The notes under the pieces were generated by a model that was not told the origin of the DNA, ran no database searches, and saw only the letters and a list, made by a program, of their open reading frames with translations. Positions 9,692 through 19,200 of a stretch of DNA of 45,000 nucleotides are shown piece by piece (positions within the stretch are counted from its first letter, which is position 1; every line of letters begins with the position of its first letter). Where the stretch lies: contig MVGU01000703.1 of assembly GCA_002005505.1 (NCBI GenBank), positions 260,001 to 305,000 on the forward strand. Direction: 5' to 3'. The position numbers and the translations under genes are program-made. This stretch comes from Botryococcus braunii (Eukaryota; Chlorophyta; Trebouxiophyceae).

Positions 9692-10957
9692 ATGAGCTCG
9701 GTGACATCAGATAGGTTTAAAAACCTTTCTGAGGACGACCGAAGCCTTTTGGAAGGTTCTTTGCGGGAAGGCTTCGAGGTTACGGATTTGTTAGAGGAGG
9801 ACGTCGATTCCATGAACCCGATCGCCCCTACAACCGAGGGATCGGAAGGCAAAAGGAAGAAACGCCCCTTGTCAAAGGAAGATATTGAACAATACGTTGA
9901 CGCTTTGGTTCAAGAAAAGTTGGAGGCTCGGCAGGGCGAGGCTCAAGCACCGATCCAAAAACCGGTGCAAGTGCGTGCTGCCCCTCCTTCTCTCTTTAAC
10001 GGAAAACGTGGAAGTTTTATGTTTTTTGCACGGAAATTGGCATCATATGCTAAACTCACAAACGTGCCTGATGCTAAGTGGGTTGCTTTGGCAGTTCAAC
10101 ACTTGGAAGAAAGACCTCTTAAAGTGTGGGATGCTTTTGTGCGTAAGTGGGAAAAAGAGGGAGGAGAGGAAGATGCCATAGAGTGGGAAGACTTTAAAGC
10201 TTTTATGTCCAAAAGATATGATGCCACTGACACAGTAGCAATAGCAAGACAAAAGCTTGACAAAGTCTACCAGGGAAATGAAAGTGTGGAGAGGTACATT
10301 GAAAGATTTGTTGCTTTGCTTTCGGATATTGAGGTGGAATATGAAATGGTAGAGCAGGATAAGTTGCACTTATTCATGAAGGGTCTTAATGTGCAGTTAA
10401 GATTGGCCAGTACCATCAACCCCGGGACAGGGAAACCCTTCACAGACCTGGATGACTTGTGCTCCTTTGTGGTCAAGTATGAAGGTGGTTTCAAGAGTGC
10501 CCATGGGGATGCACAGGGAGGTCCCCCCAAGAGGAGGACACTATCAAACTTCCACACCAATCTTGGTGCAGCTCATATCCCAGAGGAAGTTCAAGGGTCA
10601 CCACCCTTCTGGGGAGCTGTTGGAGGACCCCCTGGTTCACCAGGGAAGGGAGGAAAGTTGGACTCTCGGAAGGTCATCCCCGCTAATAGGGAGTGTTACT
10701 TTTGCAAACAGTTGGGCCATGAAGCATGGCAATGTCAGTTGAAAAGGGAGTGGTTGGCTGCTAAAGCTAAAGCGGGAGGGTTCCAACCACCAGTCTTTCA
10801 ACCGGGTTACTTTCCCTCTGCACCACAGGCCCCACCAGTGGTGGCACCAGTGCAAGGAGGGCTTCCACCACCTCAAGGAGGGCAAGGTAATTGGCAAGGG
10901 AAAGGAAAGGGAAGAGGGAAGTGGAAGGGGAAAGGGAAGGGGAAACCCAAAACTTGA
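9692..10957 (+). CDS. Gypsy-A Gag
   Basis: A 421-residue Gag of the Ty3/gypsy type. The central region (about residues 95-260) is a retrotransposon gag capsid domain with the usual pattern (LAVQHLEERPLKVWDAF, FKAFMSKRYDA, VERYIERFVALLSD). A CCHC zinc knuckle, CYFCKQLGHEAWQC, lies near residue 330, followed by a Pro/Gly/Lys-rich tail. It would bind and package the element RNA in the cytoplasm. It ends in TGA at 10955-10957, and the protease frame continues in the same phase immediately after. Confidence 0.92.
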   Translation: MSSVTSDRFKNLSEDDRSLLEGSLREGFEVTDLLEEDVDSMNPIAPTTEGSEGKRKKRPLSKEDIEQYVDALVQEKLEARQGEAQAPIQKPVQVRAAPPSLFNGKRGSFMFFARKLASYAKLTNVPDAKWVALAVQHLEERPLKVWDAFVRKWEKEGGEEDAIEWEDFKAFMSKRYDATDTVAIARQKLDKVYQGNESVERYIERFVALLSDIEVEYEMVEQDKLHLFMKGLNVQLRLASTINPGTGKPFTDLDDLCSFVVKYEGGFKSAHGDAQGGPPKRRTLSNFHTNLGAAHIPEEVQGSPPFWGAVGGPPGSPGKGGKLDSRKVIPANRECYFCKQLGHEAWQCQLKREWLAAKAKAGGFQPPVFQPGYFPSAPQAPPVVAPVQGGLPPPQGGQGNWQGKGKGRGKWKGKGKGKPKT

Positions 10958-11698
10958 CTCGCAAGGGTCATGGATCCCCATATTTTGGCCTATTTGTCTT
11001 CACTCTCTGAACCCTTTGAGTTGGTAGTACCTAAGAAAAATTGTGCAGAGGCTTGCTTGCATGATTTCTTTGCAAAGAGAAAACATGATCCCAGCCTTGG
11101 TGCCTGCTTTGTTGTTAGCCAAAAAGTCTGGAAAAGCAGGAGGTTTTTCTTAGAGTACAGGACAAAGGCCAAACTAAAAGTTCTTGCTCGGGGATGTAGG
11201 GGAGAACAATTCATGTTCTCGGGCAAGGCAGGAATATTTCCTTTTTCATTTGTGCTTGCATGTGTCATGCCACAACCATCTTGTCATGTAGGGCATGTGG
11301 GAAATCTCTCACCACTCAACCTGACTTTTGCCGTTACTGTTCGAGGCATGGAGTTTCGTGCACTCATGGACACTGGGGCTACCCATTCTTTTGTCCGAGG
11401 CAAAGTACTACAAGGGCTTAGGTATCACAAGGAAGCAACAACAGTAGTCCTTGCAGATGGGTCCTTGTCTGAAACCAAGGGGAAGGTTGACCTTAGTGTT
11501 AGGTTCACCCCTTCGGTAGTCACCCGCCATACTTTCTTTGTATGTGATTCTATTATGGAGGGGGTGGACCTCATTCTGGGACAAGACTGGATGTCTCTAA
11601 GGGAGGCCACAGTCAGTGTTGGGGTTGGAAAGGCACAAATAAATGGCAAGGAAGTGTTTACTTGGAGATATTCTACATTGGAAGTGGGGACCCCATGA
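10958..11698 (+). CDS. Gypsy-A aspartic protease (pol truncated)
   Basis: Continues the gag frame after its TGA; the first in-frame ATG is at 10970. The C-terminal half is a retropepsin: catalytic LMDTGATHSFV near residue 130 and the later LILGQDWM. It would cleave the polyprotein. The frame stops at 11696-11698 and polymerase is missing: only about 137 bp separate it from the 3' LTR. An inverted piece of the missing pol lies at 12303-13101. Confidence 0.88.
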   Translation, partial: LARVMDPHILAYLSSLSEPFELVVPKKNCAEACLHDFFAKRKHDPSLGACFVVSQKVWKSRRFFLEYRTKAKLKVLARGCRGEQFMFSGKAGIFPFSFVLACVMPQPSCHVGHVGNLSPLNLTFAVTVRGMEFRALMDTGATHSFVRGKVLQGLRYHKEATTVVLADGSLSETKGKVDLSVRFTPSVVTRHTFFVCDSIMEGVDLILGQDWMSLREATVSVGVGKAQINGKEVFTWRYSTLEVGTP

Positions 11699-11822
11699 AC
11701 CACCAATTCGGCAGGGGTCAGACGGCAGTTGGAGGTTTGGGCCGTCCAGTTTACCGGTTTCTCTGGTTGTTCTTCTCAGTGAAAATCCTCGAGTGGGTTT
11801 GCATGAGGACATGCAAAGGACT

Positions 11823-11835
11823 AAGGGGGGGATAA
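11823..11835 (+). other. Gypsy-A polypurine tract
   Basis: AAGGGGGGGATAA immediately before the middle LTR copy. It shows that this copy is the original 3' LTR of the gag-protease unit. Confidence 0.7.
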
Positions 11836-12302
11836 TGTAACGGAATGCGAGGATTTCCGAGCATTTCGGGACATTTGCGGGAGACGCCCTTTGGCGCCAT
11901 ACTGCACGCCCGTGGGAGCCACGTGGTTAGCCGCTCGAACGAGAGTAGCACCTTCCGTCGGTGATGGTTGCTTACGCCATGCATAGTTGGCACTCCGTCA
12001 TTGCGTGTGTTTGATGACAATAATTGTCACCGTTAGCACGCCAGCGAGTGGACGATCTAGGGCTCTCACGAAGGATAGAGGGACAGAAGTCGTACATGGG
12101 CCGAGTCCGAATGATAGGCGTCCCTTGGCTAGGAACCCGCGTGCCGAGTAGATTAACACGAGAGGACAGAACTGGAGAAACCACAAGGGTAAGCTGTGTG
12201 GTGGGGTGGTTCTTGTAAACGCTTGCTTGCCCCAAGTGACGGACCTCGTGTCGCGCCTCGTTCCTTGCTCCCTTCCTGCCTTACTTCCTTATAAATTCCG
12301 CT
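11836..12302 (+). repeat. Gypsy-A middle LTR, last 11 bp missing
   Basis: Starts TGTAACGG like the 5' LTR and stops at ATTCCGCT, without the final GAGTTATTACA. The next base begins the inverted pol piece. Confidence 0.92.
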
Positions 12303-13101
12303 CAATAAGTCCAGGCTGGAGAAGACCTTTGCTCCTTTGAGCCTATCAAGCAAATCATCAATCCGGGGCAAGGGGTACCTATCCGGAATGGTAATCTGGT
12401 TGACAGCTCTATAATCAATTACCATCCTATAAGTTCCTTCCTTCTTTTTAACAAAAAGAACAGGAGATGCATAAGGTGAGTGACTGGGCCGGATGTGCCC
12501 TAATGCGAGAAGCTCATCCACTGTTTTAGTACACTCTTCCATTTCTAGAGAAGATAAACGATAAGCAGGCTTATTAGGAGGTACAGAGCCAGGTTGTATC
12601 CTGATGGTGTGATACACCTGTCTATGCGGTGGCAATCCTGGCAAACCTTGAGGAAACAAATCACTGTACTCCCTAAGGAGCACCCCCAATTGTTCCGGTT
12701 TGCCCTTCAACACCTCCTCCAGTCCCAAGGATCCCGTGAGCTTACCCGATGACGACGTTGGCTTCTCCTCCTCCCCCTCCATTATTCCCTCTTCCTCCCC
12801 CTCCACTAGGGGTTCCGAGAATAATTCCGGGACCGGCCCGCCCTGGGTACCCGGTCCCCTGGAGTTGGTTGATGAGGTGCCTGATTCGTCGTCGGAGGGA
12901 TCGAGCCCGTTTTCCTCCAGGGATGACTCCTGCTCATACCATGCATACTCTTCAGGTCTCATGACAACATTCAACAGACAAAGTCTCCATTGATCTACTT
13001 TGTTCTTCCCCTTCCTCACTATGTTCATACCCCATTGCAACGTGCAGGGTAAGACTTTCCTGTGAGGGTCCAACGTTACCCACTTCCCTTGATGTTTTAT
13101 T
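12303..13101 (-). pseudogene. Gypsy-A inverted pol fragment (protease-RT linker and RT start)
   Basis: On the minus strand this encodes the linker after protease, with acidic low-complexity blocks, and then the start of a Ty3 reverse transcriptase: [39 protein letters not shown] and SSLDLLSG. It stops in the middle of that conserved RT motif where it meets the middle LTR. It is opposite to gag-protease and has no YxDD motif, so it is a non-functional piece. Confidence 0.9.
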
Positions 13102-13577
13102 TAACGGAATGCGAGGATTTCCGAGCATTTCGGGACATTTGCGGGAGACGCCCTTTGGCGCCATACTGCACGCCCGTGGGAGCCACGTGGTTAGCCGCTC
13201 GAACGAGAGTAGCACCTTCCGTCGGTGATGGTTGCTTACGCCATGCATAGTTGGCACTCCGTCATTGCGTGTGTTTGATGACAATAATTGTCACCGTTAG
13301 CACGCCAGCGAGTGGACGATCTAGGGCTCTCACGAAGGATAGAGGGACAGAAGTCGTACATGGGCCGAGTCCGAATGATAGGCGTCCCTTGGCTAGGAAC
13401 CCGCGTGCCGAGTAGATTAACACGAGAGGACAGAACTGGAGAAACCACAAGGGTAAGCTGTGTGGTGGGGTGGTTCTTGTAAACGCTTGCTTGCCCCAAG
13501 TGACGGACCTCGTGTCGCGCCTCGTTCCTTGCTCCCTTCCTGCCTTACTTCCTTATAAATTCCGCTGAGTTATTACA
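13102..13577 (+). repeat. Gypsy-A terminal LTR, first 2 bp missing
   Basis: Begins TAACGGAATGCG, lacking the TG, and ends GAGTTATTACA followed by the GGGTT duplication. Confidence 0.92.
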
Positions 13578-13582
13578 GGGTT

Positions 13583-15189
13583 GGGGGTAGCAGCAAACAG
13601 GAAGGGCAAGCTGCGCCTGATTCTGGATGCTCGGTACATCAATTTGTTTGACAAATATGTGAGCTTCTCGTATGAGAAGTTGACAGACGTACCACAGTAT
13701 GCAAGGCCTGGAGACTGGTTATGCCTGACTGACTTTAAGGCTGGCTACCATCACTTCAGGGTGCACCAGGAGGATCAAAAATACCTGGGGCTGAGTTTCC
13801 AGGGGAAGTTTTATGTATTCACGGTTTTGCCATTTGGGTTATCGTCGGCTTGCAGGACCTACACCAGGTTCATGCTCCAGGTGTATGGGCCCCTCAGGGT
13901 AAGGGGTCTCAGGATGACCACGTTTGTGGACGATGCAATATTCATATCTGCCAGTGAGAGGCAGGGGAGGCTGGGGATGAGGGCACTGATACTGCTGCTG
14001 ACCTTTCTGGGTTTCTGTCTGTCAAGGGGCAAGTGTGTGTCAGACCCGACAAGGAGGGGTCAATACTTGGGCTTGTTGGTGGATTTGGAGGAGCAGGCGT
14101 TTTATGTGCCTCAGGATAAGGTAGAGTACATCACAGAGCAAATCAGGCAGGTGGGGAAAGTAGGGAGTACAAAAAGGGACTTGGCCAGTCTGGCTGGCCT
14201 GCTAGTGAGTGTCAGTCCTGCGGTACGACTGGCCCCTTTGTACACCAGGAGGTTGTTCCAAGCCATGGGGAGGCTCCAGGAGTGGGGTGAGAGCCTGTCA
14301 GAGGAGTTGGCAGAGTTGTCTGAGGAAGATTTGGGGTACTGGGAGGGGGCTCTGAGGAATCAGAAAGGAAAACCTTGGAGGCAGGAGGGGCCTGTATATG
14401 TGTGCTATGGGGATGCCTCTGCTAGGGGGTATGGGGGTTTCTCAGAAGAGCTGCTGGTGCAGCCCATGCAGGAAAGTTTCACTGTGGAAGAGCAGGAGCA
14501 AATGAGCAGAGGGGAATTGTCTTCCTGCCACAGGGAAGTTAAAAATATATGTTTATTGGTAAGGTCTTGTATTAAAGCAAATAGTGGCAAGTTGCGGGGA
14601 GCAGTGCTGCTGCTGTTTTGTGACAACCAAGGGGCAGTGTCCAATGTTAACAGCATGAATGGGAAAGCACACACCCTCATGGAGCTCAGGCTTATGTTTG
14701 AGGAAGCAGCTAAGGCAGAGGTAGAAGTAAGGGCCCAGTGGGTGCCAAGGGACACGCCAGAAATTCAAAGGGCTGACCTGCTGTCTAGGTGTGATGATGC
14801 TGGGGACTTTGCTCTGGATAGAGGGATTTACAGGCACATATGCATGAGTCGTTTACCAGAAGGGGGCAACTGGGGGTTCCCCACAGGGGATTGTTTTGCG
14901 GGAACAGTGGACAAGTTCCATCAGGTTAGGAGGTACTTTACACAATACCCTGCTGCAGAGGGTATGGGAGCTGATGGCCTGGTCATGCCATGGAGCCTTC
15001 TGGACCCGGCAGAGGGTACACCCTTGGTATGGGTCTTCCCACCAAGGGAGCGCGTTAGGGAAGTGATAGGCAAGATAGCACAGGAGAGGAAAAACTGCAT
15101 CCTGGTGGTCTGCAACATGCCAGCCAGGTGGAAAAACTGGCTGCTGCACCTGCCGGTTAAGGCAGAAACCACGGTTCCTCCTAGGAAAC
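13583..15189 (+). CDS. DIRS RT-RNase H, part 2 (catalytic core)
   Basis: Reverse transcriptase and RNase H of a DIRS element, in frame with 8611-9107. RT motifs in order: GKLRLILDARYIN, WLCLTDFKAGYHHFRV, KFYVFTVLPFGLSSA and the catalytic FVDDAIF. RNase H follows with YGDASARGYGG, SRGELSS, FCDNQGAV and RADLLSRC. After it comes the extra domain typical of DIRS polymerases (GDCFAGTVDKF ... VWVFPPRERV). Product: the polymerase that copies the element RNA to DNA. The frame is intact over this part and is cut by copia-2 after PPRK. Confidence 0.95.
15185..15189 (+). repeat. Target site duplication of copia-2 (GAAAC, left)
   Basis: GAAAC precedes the 5' LTR and recurs at 28152-28156 after the 3' LTR. 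Confidence 0.92.
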
Positions 15190-15883
15190 TGTTGAGTTCT
15201 GAACATTATTATTGAATGCCTTGTGCTTTAAGTGATCTTCATGTGTGCACTATTAGGATATGGGTCCATTGAGAACATAAGGTACCTTGAGACACGGCAG
15301 ATTCTGGACGTTTTCGAACATAAGGTACAATCCTATCTAGATCACACGTTTGTCGGATGAACTCTTAAGGCTGCCCCACCGGAGTGAATACCAACTGGTT
15401 GTGAAAGATGCTGGGCATCACCAGATGCTAGTCTTGTCCGACAGTTGTGTGTGGCACTCAGCAGACAGTCGTACGGACTGTAGCTGGAGTAACTTCGTCT
15501 ATTGACGACCTGTCTGCTTTGTACAGGTACGGTGCGGCAGTGTGTGTTGTATCATTGTTGCTATTGTGAGAGTGAACAAGCTTAGTGTACCCTGTAGTCA
15601 CTCAAACAGATAAGGGACAGTGACTTCAGGGAGTATAGGCATGTACTTGAACGTAGCCGTCTAGAGCCTTATCTAGTGATTGCTTGATCGGTGCTTGTGT
15701 ACAAGATAATGATGTAACGGAACTGGTTGTGAAAGATGCTGGGCATCACCAGATGCTAGTCTTGTCCGACAGTTGTGTGTGGCACTCAGCAGACAGTCGT
15801 ACGGACTGTAGCTGGAGTAACTTCGTCTATTGACGACCTGTCTGCTTTGTACAGGGAAAGCCGATTGCCCATAACCTTTCACA
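15190..15883 (+). repeat. Copia-2 5' LTR (694 bp) with internal direct repeat
   Basis: Starts TGTTGAGTTCTG and ends CCTTTCACA. It contains a 135-bp block twice (15393-15527 and 15721-15855) separated by 193 bp. Block 1 ends ACAG/GTACGG and block 2 ends ACAG/GGAAAG, so 15527-15854 has GT...AG ends. TGTAA at 15713-15717, just before block 2, resembles the polyadenylation signal of volvocine algae. Confidence 0.95.
15278..15329 (+). promoter_or_regulatory. Copia-2 LTR AAGGTAC motif pair
   Basis: AAGGTACCTT (a perfect 10-bp palindrome, 15279-15288) and ATAAGGTACA (15320-15329) lie in the upstream part of the LTR, where U3 control elements are expected. The same motif occurs in the DIRS element and inside this element's own coding region. 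Confidence 0.45.
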
Positions 15884-15897
15884 GGTTATGGGCCCAC
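15884..15897 (+). other. Copia-2 primer binding site (initiator Met anticodon arm)
   Basis: GGTTATGGGCCCAC starts right after the LTR and matches the complement of the initiator tRNA-Met anticodon arm. Similarity to the complement of the tRNA 5' half seems to continue (CTTCCAGCTGAGCCA against CTTCCGCTGCGCCA). An 11-bp inverted repeat spans the LTR/primer-site junction at 15867-15893. Confidence 0.8.
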
Positions 15898-15982
15898 GCC
15901 CTTCCAGCTGAGCCAAGTAAAAGCAGGAGTGAAGGTCGTCTACGGATGGGTCAGACGTAAGCGTCAACAAAGGAGCTCGAGC

Positions 15983-16066
15983 ATGGCGCAGCGGCGCAAG
16001 GGAACTCGAGTGTACCAGGACCATTATCTTACTCACAGTTTACCTTTCTGGGAAATTCATAATTGA
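15983..16066 (+). CDS. Copia-2 leader small ORF (27 codons)
   Basis: A small basic frame in the untranslated leader starting MAQRRKGTRV and ending TGA. Copia-3 has a longer leader ORF at the corresponding place that also begins MA plus basic residues. Whether it is translated is unknown. The rest of the leader (15898-16273) shows no other candidate. Confidence 0.25.
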   Translation: MAQRRKGTRVYQDHYLTHSLPFWEIHN

Positions 16067-16273
16067 AGTTTTAGCTGTGCTTTATCATTCATAGACGTTG
16101 TCTAGAAGCACTGAGTGAGTCGGGCCGGACTCCGGCGCAAACTTCTGAGGGGAACATATCTGCTACTACTGTGCAAGACTGGCTGGTAAATTTCCATGAC
16201 ATGGAGGGAATTGTAGGGTATTGCTGCATTCCAGAAGTTTATGAGTAAGTTTGGCTGGTGAAGTGACAATAGT

Positions 16274-19200
16274 ATGACAAAAAGGGGCAAAGAAAAGGAA
16301 AGTAGCAGTGAAACAGCAATGTCTCAACCTGGAGAAGTCAGTGGGGCCACTCCAGGGCAGTCTATGACCGGGACACAATCAGCCACTGCAGAACCAAAGG
16401 TGGAGATTGACAAGGCAGCCTACATCCCCAATACCTCTAATCCAAAGATGACTGTCATGCTTGATGATGGAGGGCGCAATTTTGAATTTTGGTATGAAAA
16501 TTTGGAGGCGTGCGCAAACACCAAGGGGGTCAGAGCGGCTTTGGAGAGGCCAATGCCAGGGTCGGTGGAGAACTCAGCCATCAAGCAGTGGCTGATCCAG
16601 TCAGTTCCAGTCATCTGGCATTCTCAGATCTCATGCCACAAAGCAGCGTTCGACTTCATCGCGTGGGTGAAGAACAGTCACACTGGAGGGAGCAACCAAG
16701 ACATCAACCTTGAGTGGTACAAGGAAATGGAGCAGGGCATCAAGACAGGGGAGACACTCAAGGTCTACCTCTACAGAATGATGGATCTGGCTACAAGTCT
16801 CAGAAACAACGCGTTCATCCTCTTGGACCACAATGTTGGGGAGCTGATGGTGAAGGGCCTCCCTCCTGTGCTGAGGCTCGAGTCCCTGGAGGTTATGGCA
16901 ACCGACAAGCCGCCATTGGAGCTGATTCAAAGAATCCTGCGCGCCGCAGCCAGCCGTGGGTACAAGGACCCACCTGCAGAGGGAACACCTCAGGCCATGG
17001 CAGCTGCAGCAGTGGCTGGTCCCTCTGGGGGGGTAGCTGGAGCGTCATCAAGCGCTGGAGCTGCACCAGGAGTGGGAGCAGTACCGGGAGTTGGAGCAGC
17101 ACTACCAGCAAACGAACAGCCTCCCGCTGGCCCCTCTGCAACTACTTTTGGTGGCAGGGGGCGTGGACCTGGCAGGGCAAGAAGGCCCAGAGAGGAGCTT
17201 ACATGCCACTTCTGCAAGGCAAAGGGCCACTTCATGACTGACTGCGGACCGCTCAGGCAGCTGCAGGCTCTGCATCAAAACATGCAAGCGGCAAGCGTTG
17301 GGCCTGCAGCTTACTGGGGCCAGGGAGGCCCACAGTCGTCTCCTCAAGCCTGGTGGGACCATGGATCTGGCCGGGGTGGCCCGCCTTCATCCGCTTCCAG
17401 CCCTGGACCTCCTTCAGCATATAACTATCCAACAAGTCAACACACGTTTCCGGGGTGGCATTTACCACCTCCACCCCCTCCTTCTGGTGAGGCGATGTTT
17501 ATCTCTCTCAATGTGCTTGCCCCAACTTCGCATGGAGCTAGCAGCACATCTTGGTTAATAGATAGTGGTGCCTCTGTGCATATAGTCAATGATCTCTCAT
17601 TGCTCCATAATCCAGTTATGCATAGACAGCCTCTTCCTCTGCACTTGGCAACCTCAGACGCCAAGGGAGGAATCATTGCATCTGGGTCTGTATGCCTTGT
17701 GAATGCAAGGCACGAAGTATTCTGGCTGCACAATGTGCAGTGTGTTCCTTCTGCGCATACCAACCTCATTTCAGTCACTGGTGCAATTCAGGATGGAGCA
17801 TCTTTCCTGACTGACACTGCAGGTGGTTACACAGCCATGAAGGGACCTGAAGGGTGGTGTGGAGATATCACCCGCGCACGAGGTCTGTTTTTTTTGGAGT
17901 TTGTTAGTCCTGTCAGAGGGCAGCAAGTTGGCTGCAGACATATTGATCACATGGCTGAGGCATCTCATCTTAGGAAAGGACACGTGTGTAGCGAGAGATC
18001 TCTGTGGCATGCTAGGTTAGGTCATCCTGGTGCCAGCAGCATGCAGAGGTTCTCCAAGGAAGATCTGGTTACAGGAATCAATATCTCCCTTGCTCCCTGC
18101 TCTGAGTGCCCCAAGCACTGTGAATCGTGTATACAAGGGAAACACTCCAGACCTCCTTTCCCTGTATCTTCCAGGCCTGCACATCACCCACTCGATAGAG
18201 TCCATGTGGATACTGTGGGTCCCATATCACCTCCTGCCATCACAGGTGAACGATATTGGGTCACTGTAGTGGATGAAAGTTCACACCAAGTTGCCTCCCT
18301 GCCTGTGAAGTCAAAGGATTGCATCCCAAAGGCTGTGATAGACCTGCTCCGTTTTTGGCAGACCCAACGAGGCACGGTTGTGAAGTGTGTGAGGACTGAC
18401 AGGGGTTCAGAGTTCCTGAACCAGCAATTCAAAGAGTTTTGTGCTCAGCAGGGCACTAAGATGGAGTCCTCAGCGCCCTACACGCCTCAGCAGAATGGGG
18501 TGGCGGAGAGGATGAATAGGACCCTGAAGGAGCGAACAAGGACTCTGTTGGTCCATGCTGCAGCAGACCCCTCCCTTTGGAAGGAGGCGCTTGAGACAGC
18601 TACCCTCCTCTACAATGTGGGTCCTACTTCAGGCAGGTCCCTGACCCCCATGGAATTATTCTTTGGTGTCAAACCTGATGTGTCTGTGCTGCGCACGTTT
18701 GGCTGTGTAGCCCATGTGCACATTCCCAGTGGCCAAAGGTCTGTTTTTGGGCCCAAGACCATCCCTGGGATGTTTACTGGTTATTGTCCCCAGTCTAAAG
18801 CGTATCGTGTGTACGTGGGGAATGGAGTGTGGAAGGAGAGTAGGGACGTCAGCTTTATCGAGCACTTGAGGGGGGCTGAGAGAGTGGGTCTATCAAAGGT
18901 CCAGCCTGGGTCTGTCTATGATTCTAGGATATCACCCCCCCTTGGCAGTGAGAATCTGGCAACGCCTCAAGCAATTCTCTCTGCTGCTCCACCCACGTTC
19001 TGGGATGAGCAGGATGACCATGGAGTGGAGACGCTTTCCACTGGGGCTCCTGGGACCTCTGGACTTTGTGCTGGGGATCAGTCTGGAGACGGGACTACAG
19101 CAGCACATGACCAAGGAAACCCCACCAGCCTGGATTCTACTGTTGGGACCCCAGAACCATCTCAGCACTCGTGGTCGGTGCTTGAGCATATGCAGAATCT

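Larger units (their letters stand above)
9108..13577 (+). mobile_element. Gypsy-A, rearranged Ty3/gypsy element (gag-PR with inverted RT fragment)
   Basis: It sits between GGGTT duplications inside the DIRS RT frame. Order: full LTR (478 bp), gag and protease in + orientation, polypurine tract, an LTR copy lacking its last 11 bp, a 799-bp inverted piece of pol (protease-RT linker and RT start), and a third LTR copy lacking its first 2 bp. RT beyond the early palm, RNase H and integrase are absent. One pair of duplications at the outer ends shows the composite entered as one unit. It cannot transpose on its own. Confidence 0.9.

Noticed and set aside
11836..13577. Repeated 470-bp units as a tandem satellite.
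   Set aside because: The units are LTR copies of one gypsy element, bounded by primer site, polypurine tract and TSD.
15884..15925. tRNA-like sequence at the copia leader as a possible tRNA gene.
   Set aside because: It matches the complement of half an initiator tRNA, directly after an LTR. This is a primer binding site and there is no cloverleaf.
16990..17235. Ala/Pro-rich frames antisense to the copia Gag (also near 3237-3482).
   Set aside because: Shadow frames of the gag linker.
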